DNA from: Ooceraea biroi
Lineage: Eukaryota > Arthropoda > Insecta > Hymenoptera > Formicidae
Assembly: GCF_003672135.1 (NCBI RefSeq)
Contig: NC_039515.1
Span: forward strand, 2,418,001 to 2,482,000
Reading direction: 5' to 3'
Length of the DNA: 64,000 bases
Position numbers and translations under genes: made by a program. Shown here piece by piece: positions 10,693 to 21,850 of this stretch. Position 1 is the first letter of the stretch; each line of letters starts with the position of its first letter. The notes beneath the pieces were generated by a model, which made no database searches, had not been told where the DNA came from, and saw only the letters and a list, made by a program, of their open reading frames with translations.

Positions 10693-12683
10693 CAGTGATT
10701 TGTCCGCACTGCCATCATCGCTTCTCGACGTCGGGATGCTGCCGGCAGCCGAGCGATGCGTCCAGCGGACGAAGGGACACGGCAGAGGCGGAGGCGGAGG
10801 CGGAAGAGGAGGAGGAGGAGAAGTCCGTTAACGGTGCTGGTTGTTCGACGACAACGACGCAGAGCTGTTACACGGGTGGCCTCCTGGTGCCGCGCGGTTA
10901 CACCAGCGGTGGTGACTTCACCAGCGGCGGCGGCTGCTTCATAAAGGCGCCGACGATCATCCAGGGTCCCGTTGTTGTGCAATCGGGTGTTCATTGTGGG
11001 TCCACCGTCTCGATCGCCGGTCCCGACGATCCCGAGGCGACGGAGTGCCCTTACGATGTCATTCAGTCATTACAGCAGTCGGCGGCGGCCGCGGTAGCGG
11101 CGGCGGCGGCGGCTGCGGCTGAATCGAGTTGCAATCCGCGGTTGAACGATTCGACGTCCCTGATCGCGAAGACGGAGAGTGTCGAGAGGTTGCCTTCCGT
11201 CGAGCAGCAGCGTGTCGCGACTACGTGCGACCTCACGGGCGGTAGCGTGACCATCACCACGCACACTCCTGATATACCTGATGAATCAGGTGGTTACCTG
11301 ATACAGAGTACGGACGGTGGAATCCTCGTGCAGACGTCGCACATCGAGATCCGGCCGAAACTCACCGGCGGCGGTCGCCTCGTGCAGAAGCGACTGTCCA
11401 CCGAGGATGAGCAGCTGACGATGCCCAAGTACGATACGACAGACGTCTCGCTCGATGCTGAGAGTAATGCTCATCCTCGGATCAACTTCGCACTACCGAG
11501 CGGCTTCTCTGACAAACTACCCGGGAATAGAGGGTTCTTGACGTTCGATTCGACGGTGCAGAACGACGAAAGCGCAACGACGAGCCTGAGGCCCAGACAA
11601 CGAGGGCCGGCGAATAGGATACCGAGCGCGATCAGGACGAATCAACACAGTGGCCATAATTGCAACGGTTCAGTTCATCAGCAGAATCTCTATTGCTCGT
11701 CGAATGAGGTATCGAGTGAGATTGCAATGGACGAGCGCGGCGGTATGAAGATACAAGTGTGCGCCACTGTCAAGCTGCCCCTAAATTTCATGAGTGGTCA
11801 GTGCAAGCTAGACATCACGGCGACAACGCAACCCAGCCAGGTGGCGACAACGCAACCCAGCCAGGTGGCGACAACGCAACCCAGCCAGGTGGCGCCAACG
11901 CAATCTAGCCAGGTGGCGACAACGCAACCCAGCCAGGTCGCGACAGCTACAGCGCAGCTGTCGTCCGATCAGGTGATTGCCCCGATGGAATCGGCGCTCG
12001 CCAACGTTAGCGCGCGAGACAACACTCCAACGCAATCAGACGAGATGAATGCAGCGAAGAATCGATCCATCCTGAGCGACAGCATGGAGCGAAGGGACGG
12101 AGCACCGACCACTCCGGTGTCCTGGCTGATGCCGTATCCCTGGAGTCTAGAAATGGAACAAGCGAATCGAGATCCGAACAGACTACGCGAGACGAAGGAG
12201 ATGCTACAGATGTGTGGCTGGTATCACGAGGGTATCAGCTGGCAGCAGAGCGAGACTCTGTTGAAGTACGCGCCGGTAGGTCGTTGGCTGATGAGGGACA
12301 GCTCAGACAGCAGATACACCTTCGCGGTGTCCGTGCAGACGACCAGAGGTCCGACTTCCATCCGGGTGCACTATCTTTCCGAGGGATTCCGTTTCGACGC
12401 CGAGCCAAGAATGGCGTTGGCGATGCCGTTCTTCAGTTGTCCTATCAAGATGTTGGAACATTATATCGAGTACTCGAAAAAGATGGATGAGCAACGGAAG
12501 GAAGTGTGGGTCGATTATAGTGGGCAGATGTATAGTCAGATTCACTTGACGCAGCCGCTCCTCAAGGAAGTTAGGCCGCTGTCACACTTGGCCAGGCTTG
12601 TCGTGAATCGTCACAAGCTACCTATCAACCATCTACCACGCGTAATGAGAAACTTTATCACGGAATATCCGTATACGCTTTGA
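10686..12683 (+). CDS. Socs: Suppressor of cytokine signalling (SH2 + SOCS box)
   Basis: The 665-residue ORF has a typical SOCS layout. Residues 1-505 are mostly low complexity: a short Cys/His-rich start (CPHCHH), an acidic Glu-rich run near residues 36-50, an alanine run near 135-145, and five 8-residue repeats (ATTQPSQV type) at residues 379-418. The SH2 domain spans about 510-610, starting CGWYHEG, with the phosphotyrosine-binding Arg in WLMRDSSDS at residue 537 and the stretch TTRGPTSIRVHY. The last 40 residues form the SOCS box, with an elongin-binding BC box (SHLARLVVNR) and a C-terminal EYPYTL like that of CISH. The SH2 and SOCS box most resemble the CISH/SOCS2 class. The family damps JAK/STAT-type signalling by binding phosphorylated receptors and recruiting elongin B/C-cullin ubiquitin ligase. 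The start is the first in-frame ATG after a leader stop. An acceptor (TTATTCCAG) at 10621-10622 implies at least one non-coding exon upstream. The long N-terminus is unusual for CISH/SOCS2, which are about 200-260 residues in vertebrates. Confidence 0.93.
   Translation: MLTVICPHCHHRFSTSGCCRQPSDASSGRRDTAEAEAEAEEEEEEKSVNGAGCSTTTTQSCYTGGLLVPRGYTSGGDFTSGGGCFIKAPTIIQGPVVVQSGVHCGSTVSIAGPDDPEATECPYDVIQSLQQSAAAAVAAAAAAAAESSCNPRLNDSTSLIAKTESVERLPSVEQQRVATTCDLTGGSVTITTHTPDIPDESGGYLIQSTDGGILVQTSHIEIRPKLTGGGRLVQKRLSTEDEQLTMPKYDTTDVSLDAESNAHPRINFALPSGFSDKLPGNRGFLTFDSTVQNDESATTSLRPRQRGPANRIPSAIRTNQHSGHNCNGSVHQQNLYCSSNEVSSEIAMDERGGMKIQVCATVKLPLNFMSGQCKLDITATTQPSQVATTQPSQVATTQPSQVAPTQSSQVATTQPSQVATATAQLSSDQVIAPMESALANVSARDNTPTQSDEMNAAKNRSILSDSMERRDGAPTTPVSWLMPYPWSLEMEQANRDPNRLRETKEMLQMCGWYHEGISWQQSETLLKYAPVGRWLMRDSSDSRYTFAVSVQTTRGPTSIRVHYLSEGFRFDAEPRMALAMPFFSCPIKMLEHYIEYSKKMDEQRKEVWVDYSGQMYSQIHLTQPLLKEVRPLSHLARLVVNRHKLPINHLPRVMRNFITEYPYTL
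11820..11939 (+). repeat. 24-bp coding tandem repeat in SOCS
   Basis: Five in-frame copies of a 24-base unit each encode eight residues close to ATTQPSQV. The copies are nearly identical at DNA level (copy 4 differs most, reading APTQSSQV), which points to recent expansion. The repeat lies in the disordered region before the SH2 domain, so copy number probably varies without breaking the protein. Confidence 0.9.
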
Positions 12684-14179
12684 CTGAACGTGCGTGTGTG
12701 CATGTGAGCAATCACGTCGCGTGATGTGCGTAATCTTCCAATATCTATAAGTGAGAATTTATTTTTCTACGCTACGCCACGCGGTCTCCCTCCGACGCGC
12801 TCGCCTTTTTCGACGATCGCCTACGACTGTTATACGACTGTAATTTACACGACTATATCGCCTACGATTATAACTTCAATCGTAACTCTCTCAGTTACGA
12901 TCATATTTCGTCATTGTCGCTCATAAATATTCTTGCGATAATCTTCATATTGCATATTTAAATGTCTGGTTTCCAGGCGCCACTGCTATGCTTTGTTTCT
13001 TCATATAAAAATTTTTTATAGATTGATAGATTATAAAATGCCGCCCACTCCTCTGTATACTACGACAATGTTGTGCAACGTAAGAAAATTTTTTTATTTC
13101 GTGGCGTTTTTTATCAACTGTTCCTCACGTTACTGATTGTAAAGCTTTTTTTAATTTTTAATCATTTATTGTTGCAATAATGATTTACTGTTAAATGTGT
13201 AGTGAGAATGATTAAAGGTTCAAAATTAATTCTCAGTAGAAATAATTGCATTTCTTCGAAATCTGTTGATTTTGTGACAAGGATAGAGATAATGTCCATC
13301 ATATACTTTCGACTCATTGATTTGACATCGAAATAAAAATACTAAATTTATCACATAAAACGAACACAAAAAGTTACGATTGATGTTTATCTCGATCGTC
13401 GGGCGATTGGTCGGAGGTGGTACCACGTGTTATAGGAGCATAATACGTACGGGAAAAAATTGTTTAAATCTTCAGCAATGAGCAAAACGATATGCTTGCG
13501 AGTCTCAAGTTCGGGCGCAACAGTCGGCGAAGTCGACGGTACGACATAATATTAGATTATACGTACGTTAAAAAAAGTTCCCGAGGAACTACGTGAAGTG
13601 AAAGTTTCGCAAGTTTCGATTTCGAGCAGGAGAGTTGTCGAGGGGCTTATAAAGCCGAGCGTTGAACGACTGCCTGTTGCGTTCATTTACGCCTAGGTGA
13701 AATAATAAATCCAGAGACATTTATTATAAAATTATTTATGATTCCGATTGGAAACGCGTGTCTCCGAGACAGTGTTTGCGGAATTAGCGTACCGATCGGA
13801 CTCGTCGAATGCTTTGCAATTAATATATATCATTTAATTACGGATAGGAGGAGCGTGCGAGATTCGTCTCTCGAATATCGTTCATCATACATTTAAGCGT
13901 TCTGCTGCCAAGATTGTTGACCGGTGCTTGCGAGAGTTTATCCGTCGGGAAATAAGGGGGTACCATTTACATACCCGGATTAACGTATAGTGATGGGTCC
14001 ACAGCACCGCGCTAGCTTTCGATAGCGATTCCGGCGCGAGCGAAGTCATATGTATAAGATATTCTACGTGTCACATGCTGATCGGAATTAGCGATTATAT
14101 TTATTTATGAAAGAAAGCTCGGGCACATTAGTCAATAATTTGTTGTAGTTAAGTATCGTACTTGCACACTTCGGTTCAC

Positions 14180-14255
14180 ATTCGGAACGCGCGTTCCTAC
14201 AACGATAAAAGTAGCTTTTTAGAGGCGCTTTTATCGTTGTAAACGCGTTCCGAAT
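14180..14255. ncRNA. Hairpin, candidate pre-miRNA or other structured RNA
   Basis: The arms ATTCGGAACGCG and CGCGTTCCGAAT form a basal stem. ACAACGATAAAAG and CTTTTATCGTTGT form an apical stem around a loop of about 15-17 bases. A bulge of roughly five unpaired bases separates the two stems. Length (76 bases), two near-perfect helices and a small terminal loop fit a miRNA precursor. It also fits a decayed MITE or a chance inverted repeat. I do not recognise the arms as a known insect miRNA, and the strand is not determined. Confidence 0.35.
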
Positions 14256-15583
14256 ATTGAGCCTTTATATATAATGACGACTATTGCGAAATACTAAAGA
14301 TTGCGTAATAAATGAGTATCGTATAATTGATATATTCATGTCCACACACATATATATATACACACACGTACATATCGCGAGCGAAAAACAGACAGGATTC
14401 GCCTTTGAATAATTTCTTTAGACACGGATCAACTGATTTTCTTTTTTGCTTTTCGTCGCAAATCCAGAGAGTAATCAAGATTGCGTTAGTATCTTTTATA
14501 ATATCGACGATCTCGCGAATCTACTAATACAGTTTAATCATTGGACGATTGTGTTATTACATTATGTATCGTATCGCTGTTTATGTACCTTTCAATTATT
14601 ACATTATTACGTTCGGACGTTCGCCATTCATTGACTCACCTCACGTTTATCTCATCGTGAACCAATTGTGGTCACCGCATCGCGCACTGTGTCGATTACT
14701 TTGTAACGATAATTATTAACGGTTACGATAATTACGAGAGTCCAATGAAAACGGGATTCACAAAACCGCCTGCAAATCTCTTTACGTTTTCTGATAGACA
14801 TCGCGAAATCGCATGTTAAAAATAGCCATACAGCCAATTTACCATGAATGTTGACGTATAGCGTAATAAAATTATGGGTCCGTAGACTCAATGGTCGCAC
14901 GAATCAAGCGTAATCAAGCGTGATCTTGATGTCGAAGTAAACACATCGTCGCGGGCACTGTCGATGTTAGATTATTACTTTTACTATCCGCAAGTAAGGC
15001 AAAACGTAACGCTCTAAGTGTAGATTTACGTGTGCCGCGTTTGGGAGTGAACGCGGTAGTTTAGATCAGCATCGACCGATCCGAATAACATCAGATATTA
15101 TGTAACACTTGAGCCTATTTTAATATTTTTAAAAATCTCGCAATCGCTTGTAGAATCGACAATTTCTTTCGGGTGAAAACGAGATGATGAATCAATAATT
15201 AAATAGTTTGACAGTACATGGACGAGAGTTCGTACACTTTATCTTGGTAATGCAAATGAAATCATCAGGAATACGGTACACAATTAAGACGTTTGCGTCG
15301 GAATAACTGAAGCTACTGCTGAAGAATCGAGTTACCGGTTTCACCGAGCCGCTCTATTCTGCTTTACTCTGAAACCGTTTTATACCTTCCGGTCGTTGCG
15401 ATTACGCGTTCGCGAGCCATCGTGGGCTTTCCTAATGATAACCAGCGGTCGCGAGTCTTGTTGACGACGAGAAACCGCAGGATCCCACGTTAAAGATAGG
15501 CGTATACGAAACTTGGGTACAAAGTTACTGTGTGTGCGTACTCGGGGAATCCGAGGATTCACTCAATGGCGTAGATAAGATAT

Positions 15584-15616
<33 letters not shown>

Positions 15617-17282
15617 TACAATAAATATATATTTTTCTAACAATCATGCGATCCTGCGTGGCTCTCAGCGATCATGAAAAACTTCATGCTAGAGCTTCAG
15701 CTAGGCTGAAGCGGCCGATGAGCACGCGTAAGTGAAACGTATGTGCCTCTGTACGCGAGAACTTGACTGCACGCTTTTACGAATGTACATGTGTGTATAT
15801 AAAATACACATGTATAAAATAAAACGAAAAGCATATATACATGTGTGTGTGTGTGTGTGTGTATATATACACCTGCACTCTTGACAATTGTTTCAATCGG
15901 AAGTACGTAGTCTCTATATTAGAGACATGCGAGAGCAAGTACGAATAGACGATTTTTATAACTGACAATTGCTGCGAGATAATGTTGCGATGCGATGCGT
16001 GAGCGTGCGTGTGTCTCTGCGATGTGTAACGTGAGCGCGAGTAGGCAAGTGAGAACAGTGTAAAACTAGGAAATTTCTATAGTTTATTATTTATAGGAAT
16101 AGGACGTAGCTGCAATATACGCCAACGGTCGGATGGATGTATCTAGTTTGCAAATCGACGATTACGAGGTTTCCTGAGAATTTCGGACGTTCTGCTTTCC
16201 TCGAACTGAAAAATCAAATATTGAGCGCCTTAAATTATTTTTATTTCGTTCAAACCGCATAGGGATGATATTACTTTCTGAATCGATAGTAGCTCGCGAT
16301 GTTTCAGAGGCGTACGCTCGCGGACAGAGACTGATGATCGGGCTGAAAACTGCCAATAACATGAAATGTGCCTATGCGCAACCTTAGGTTCTATGTTTAC
16401 TTGGCAAATATTTGCCAAGTAGTAGCAAAGCCTTGCACTCCTCGTGTGGATACGGTGACGAATGCGTTAATACGACGACGTTGTAATTGAACGACTTTTA
16501 TACGTGAGAAATGTGGAGAAGTCATGGCTGCGAGCTGATGAAACCTGAAGAGTTTTTCTTGGAACATTGGACATGCTTGTACAAAATAGAGACTATTTTA
16601 TTTTCGTTTAAAGTACCTAGTAAACGTGTCATTGCTTGAATGTTTCGATATTGTCATATTTTTGTGGCTCAAAGTATTATCCAAATGCTTCGAAAATACT
16701 TGAGACATTGTCAAGTTTTTTTGTTCATAAAAGTCACTCGATTACATGCTTGATAAGGCAGTAGAACTTCACCACGTGAGTACGAACGTTCTCGTGGTGT
16801 GTCGGATATTTGTAATATTCGATGTTTCATTGTATCGTTGGAAGGCGATTTTAGAAACATTTCAGTCAGTTTGTTGCTGTCAAAACTCGGTGCGTTGGTG
16901 TATTTATTTGAGCAACCGGGGGGCGAGTGTATCAATCGTTGTACACGACAGGGAAAAACGGTACGACAGAATCGGCCCATGGAAGGTACATAAGCGCTAT
17001 ATGAACGTACATACGCCTGCACGAATCTGGTATAGGCATGATTATGTTTGTCGTGCGTAAATTAAATCGATCTTTTATTTAATAGCGATGTTTAAGGATC
17101 AAGACAATGTACTTTATATTGCAACTAAAATGATGTATAGCGAACAAATTAAATTATTAAAAACCTATTTATTATGAAAGAAACTTTCCTGTTTTCTGTG
17201 TTATGCTCCGTCCGGCATTCCCTCTTCGACGTGATTCGATCTAAGTATTCTTCACGATGATGTAACTTTTGTCTCGATTGAT

Positions 17283-17378
17283 ATTTATCTTAAATAACGG
17301 GGTATGACATATGTACAAATGTTTGAAGATCTTTATCTTAAATAACGGGATATAATATGTACAAACGTTCGAAGGACT
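17283..17378. repeat. Two-copy direct repeat, about 48-58 bp
   Basis: Two adjacent diverged copies contain TTTATCTTAAATAACGGG followed by an ATATGTACAAA-like part and a GTTTGAAGAT / GTTCGAAGG end. They lie just downstream of the LRRC45 stop, so they fall in its 3' untranslated or flanking sequence. Confidence 0.6.
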
Positions 17379-17418
17379 TTGTGCGCTTGAGAGCAAATTT
17401 GTTGATGCTCGACAAGAA

Positions 17419-20400
17419 TCACGTAACAGGACTCGGACCCAAGGAACTCAGGTACTTGGTGAAAGCCGCATAGAGCTGCTCTGTTCTTTGAACTTCCTCG
17501 GTGCTGAAAATGATGAATCGTAACACGGTAACGCGATTAAGTGTGCAGTAAAACGCGCGTGTAATTAATATCTGCTTTATCCAGCTTTCTAATTTACGGA
17601 GGATCAGTTTTCAAGATTCTTAGAAAGTTCATATATCATTTTTCAGAGAGTGAAAAGTTGCGCTTGCACAAGTCGGTTAAATACTTGCGAATTTATTTTG
17701 ATGACTCTCACATCACATCTTCCTCAAGCTCAATTAAAATAAATTCCAATTCGCGAGCAATTTTATATACAATTTTTCAAATTACGTTGTTACACGAGAT
17801 CTCTCAAAATTACTGCGTATTTTTTTCTTCTAATTACAAACTCTTTTTATCTACTTTGCGTCGTGAAAGCTACATTATTATAGCAAACTTACCGTAATCT
17901 CGATAAATTACGTTCCTTGCTTGAAATAATCTCTTGGAGTTGCTTTCTTTCTCTGTCCCGCTCGCGGAGCACCTCAGCGTGAGTAGTCTGAACCTCGTTC
18001 AGTCGCGCATTGAGCGCGGCGAGTTGTTGATTCATCTTTTCCGCCTGGAAAGCCTGATCCTTCAATCTGGCTCGTTCCTCGCCAAGTTCTCGCTTGAATC
18101 TCTCGTTCGTCTGTTTCTCCAAATCGAGCTCCTCCTTGAGCAAATTGTAACGTCTTTCAGGCTCGATCAGCTCGCCCTCGAGGCTTGTAACTTGCCGCTG
18201 CAGGGAGGACACGGTTCTTTGCGAATCAACTAATTTCTCCTGCAACGTATTCTTCTCCTCTTTTAGCCTTTGGCAATTCTCTTCTATTCTTGCATACCTG
18301 TGTGAGAAATTAAAATCAAATAACAGCTTTACTCAGATTTCCTTAGCCTGGATACTCGCAACAAGAACAACTAGAAATAAAATGAAGACAATTATCAAGC
18401 ATCACCTGAGCACTTTGCGCTCTGCGTCGTCCAGTTTCGCCTTTAAGAGGGCTTGGTTCTCGCTCAAGTCACGTGACTCGCCTCTGGATTTTTGCAGCTC
18501 GGTCTGGCAGTCCTCGAGAGCCTGCGTGGTCTCCCTCAGCGTGCTCTTCAGGATGTTGAGCTCGATGCGATGTTTGTTATCGCGCTCTTTCGACTCCCTT
18601 CTCAGACGGTGCATCTCGGTTTTGTGGTTCGACAGCAGATCCTCGTACGCTCGTGTAGCAGAGACGAGTTTGTCCCTCAGCAGACCGAGCTCTAGCGAAC
18701 TTTTGTGAATCTCTTTTTCGTACTGACGAATCTGCCGAGTCGATATAACAAGAAGAGTTAATGCGAATTTGGACAATTTTCCAAGTGATCTCGACCGTCA
18801 AAAGCTCTCGTAAATTTGCAATCAAAAAGTAGAATTTAAATACCGAAATATTGTTACAGCCCCCGTCTTCAGACTTGCGAAATTTTACCTTGAAATCTGC
18901 TTCCTTCTTGTTTCGCGAACATTCGTTGTAATTGTTCTTCAAGTCTTTGTAACTCCTCCGCCAGTTCTCCTCCGCCTCGCTGTGATTCTTCTGCAGTCGT
19001 GCAATTTCCCCCGCCTTGTCCGAGTCGAACCTTGCTTTCTCCTGCTGCAGCTGATGAATCTCCGTCTGCAGCAGGCCTAGCTGTGCCCGCGTGTCATCCA
19101 CTTCCGCAACCTTCATCGCGAGCTTGTCGGTCAGCAGATCGATCGCCGCGCTGCGCTCTCGCAACATCTCGTTGAGATCAGCGAGCTTGGGCTCCGTTTC
19201 GATCACTCTGTCGTCGCGATCTACCAGGGAAATGTGATCGCCTCGCGCGCTGGAACCTCGATTGCCATCTTCCAAGCCGACGTTTGCTTCTGATTTCGTT
19301 TCAATCGAAGGACTAATTTCGTCGGCAATCTGCACGAGGTCCTTGGACCCTTGAGAAGCCTTGTGGACTTTCCCTTTTCCTCGCGACGTTCGCGGCTTTT
19401 CCGGAGTGCTACTAATGATTCCGACATAAGCATCTCTGGCCGCCGTTGGTGTCATGAGGCCTTGCTTCTCCGCCGTTAACGGGGGGGAGCTCGCGACGTC
19501 CGCGGAAGGCAGGACGAACTCAGTGGCAACACATCTACGGCGATTCTCTCGCAATCGTTCTTCCATCGCGAGCGCAATGTCTTCGGGTACGCAGTTTCCG
19601 CGCAGAACGAGGTCGGTGATGGTCTTGTTGTCGCCGATCGCGTTCAACAGCAATCGACCGCCCTGCAGGCCCAACGTGTTCCAGGATAGGTCGATACTTC
19701 TCAGAGACTTGTTCCGCTGTATCACTCTGCACAGATGCTCGGCGCACTGCGGCGATATCTGGTTATATCTGTGTGGACAACATTATTAATTATTTCTTTA
19801 TCTTTTATTTGTTTTATTTTATTCAGATGAAGGAAGACTGTTAATTCTTAAATATTTACGCAGAGTTAATATTTGGACAAGTGAGATTTTCTTCTTTCAT
19901 TTTTAAAATGCGGAGAACCCATTTATTAAGCAGTCGTTCAGAATTTAGCAGATTTTTCAGTCAATTAAATTCGGCAAGACACACAGAAACTTAATTCATT
20001 TCAAGCGCGGGAGACGAAGGTGCAACTGAAAGTGTGATGTGTATACCTTGTCACGTTACCTAAGATCGAGCTGTTCGATGTTGTGGTTCCTCGTTAGACC
20101 GTCGCAGAATGCGGCGAACGAGTCCGCGTGGGCTCCCATGCTATTCCACTCGACATGCAGACGCTTGAGCGTGTTGTTACACGCGAGGACCCGGCCCAGG
20201 TGGGTTACGATTGGACCGTTCACGTTGTTACCCTTTAATTTCAGAGTGGTGACGGCGGTGCCCTCGCAGAGTGCATCAAGGATGCCGTCCAGACCCTTTG
20301 GCAACAGCATGCAATCGCTCATGTCAAGGGTCTTGATCGTCGCGCTGGATACCAAGGTCTGCGCTATAATCTCGCAGACCGGTATAATTATCGACAGGCA

Positions 20401-21139
20401 AGACAATCGTAGCTCTCCGGTGGTGCTGCGAAACACCATATTTTTTTTCATATGATTTTCTAACGCAAATCATCCCTTTCGGCGTCCAAACTTGAATTCT
20501 AGCGAAGTGTTTATTCCCCGAATATACTACCTCGAATATATAGTTTTTCGTCATAATGGCAACTTTTTGATTTCTATTTTTATTTCTATTTTTGTGCAGT
20601 TATGTTGAAGTACGGACATTCGGTTCTAACGGCAAAATTTTCAAAAATAGTTTTTTTCTGATAAGAAAGGAAAAGAAAATATATTTAAAAAAATAGATGC
20701 GAAATAATTTAATACGTTTGGTGATTGTTAAATTTTTCCTTCTTTACTTTACGGCGGATTTTGTGGTAAATTAGTTTAGCGAGTTTACTGATAATTATAT
20801 GCGAGGTGTAATTGCTATCTAATGTATACAAATGAGAGATTTATTGTTGATAGCGCCACAAGTGAGAGCGATCATTTTACAATATATTGAAACGTTTCCT
20901 CCATTCAAAGTTCATTATTTTCTACGGGTAAATGATGTTTAATTTAATTCTCTTGATAAAAAAAAACGAGGAAAGTATTACATATTGATACAATAACATA
21001 ATCTATAAAAACGCGAGAACTCAACAATATTATAGTACACAAAATACCTGCTAGCTCTGAACGCATCTGATATCTCGGGGATCGAGGAAATACCGCGCTT
21101 CTGACACAGCCGAACGAAGAGTTCGTGATCCTGGAGCAT
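17419..21139 (-). CDS. LRRC45: Leucine-rich repeat-containing protein 45
   Basis: Six coding exons on the minus strand join in phase: 21139-21048, 20425-20060, 19768-18889, 18731-18406, 18297-17893 and 17503-17419. They sum to 2154 bases, 717 residues plus TGA (human LRRC45 is 670). All junctions have GT donors and AG acceptors, and split codons are restored. The start MLQDHELFVRLCQKRG aligns with the vertebrate N-terminus; reading further upstream in this frame gives no other ATG before 21139. Residues about 30-210 hold RNI-like leucine-rich repeats (for example LRSIDLSWNTLGLQGG), with a charged linker to about 330. From about 330 to 700 is a long heptad-rich coiled coil with many Glu/Lys/Gln. 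In vertebrates LRRC45 is a centrosome-linker protein at proximal centriole ends and also at cilium bases. Its long coiled coil and LRR head are both present here. A CpG-rich patch upstream (21400-21850) is the likely promoter. Confidence 0.95.
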
Positions 21140-21399
21140 TTCTACATTACCCGAAATTTTCCTGGCGACTGTTCCAAAAGCGGCGCGACCGTGCCGACGT
21201 TTGCGCCCTTCGATTTGTCGGCGAATTTTGACGTGAGTCACGTAACGATCGTGCGAGCGCTGTTCACGGTTCGATGCCCCGTTGCTACCAACGCAAGAAT
21301 TAAAAACTCTCTGGTCGGACGAACGCCTGAGGTATAACTTTTAGTAATATCACCACATAAAGAAACCGTACGCAAAATATACACTCCCGCCATCTAATA

Positions 21400-21850
21400 G
21401 AGCTCGCGCGAATTGATCGCAAGGCCGTCGTCGAGATGGCGCTAGGCGGCCGCTCGGTTCCGTAGTAGCGCGTCAGCTTCCGTTCCGCGCAGTGTTTTCA
21501 AAGGCCAGTTCGAGCGCGGTCCGTTGACGGATTGATGGTTCCGTGGATCACGGCGCGTTGGCCGCGTGCGATTGTCGTCGTCCTCCTCATCCCCTTTCCC
21601 GGAAGTGCCTGCCGTACGTGTGGGTGCGTGCGTGCGTGAGTGTGTCAGGAGGGAGAGGAGCAGCGTCGACCGAACGAGAATCGCCTGGCGGCGCGCCTTC
21701 TCCGGTCTCCCGGTCCGATTTCGCCGCTGAGGACGCAGATCATCGCTCGCGACGGAGAGGTTCGAGGTAAACTTCCTCCTGGGAATGTTGAAGGACTCGC
21801 TTGTCGTTCGAGCGTCCTGCCAAGAGGTGGGTAAGTCTGGTTAATAATCT
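21400..21850. promoter_or_regulatory. CpG-rich, probably bidirectional promoter
   Basis: This patch lies about 260 bases upstream of the LRRC45 start codon, is strongly CpG-enriched, and is flanked by AT-rich DNA. On the + strand a consensus donor (GTGG followed by GTAAGT) sits at 21831, so a non-coding first exon of a rightward transcript probably ends at 21830. Its downstream exons were not identified; aralar, which starts coding at 28961, is one candidate. The patch also contains G/C-rich alternating runs near 21860-21875. Confidence 0.45.

Larger units (their letters stand above)
12684..17418. other. Intergenic; SOCS 3' region, hairpin, simple repeats
   Basis: Downstream of the SOCS stop a polyadenylation-like AATAAA lies at 13332-13337. 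A TATA-like TATAAAG at 13648-13654 is followed by an initiator-like TCATTT at 13683, but the spacing is a little long for a core promoter. About 500 bases beyond is a strong hairpin (14180-14255). Microsatellites include (TA)n near 15590-15612 and (GT)n at 15842-15863. A 22-base perfect palindrome (ACTTGGCAAAT and its complement) sits at 16399-16420. No coding exon was recognised. Confidence 0.5.

Noticed and set aside
13648..13688. TATAAAG plus TCATTT as a core promoter
   Set aside because: The spacing (about 37 bases) is longer than usual for a TATA-initiator pair; kept only as a remark beside the hairpin.
21140..21241. N-terminal extension of LRRC45 from a GTG codon
   Set aside because: The first ATG in frame is at 21139, and the protein from there matches the start of known LRRC45 proteins.
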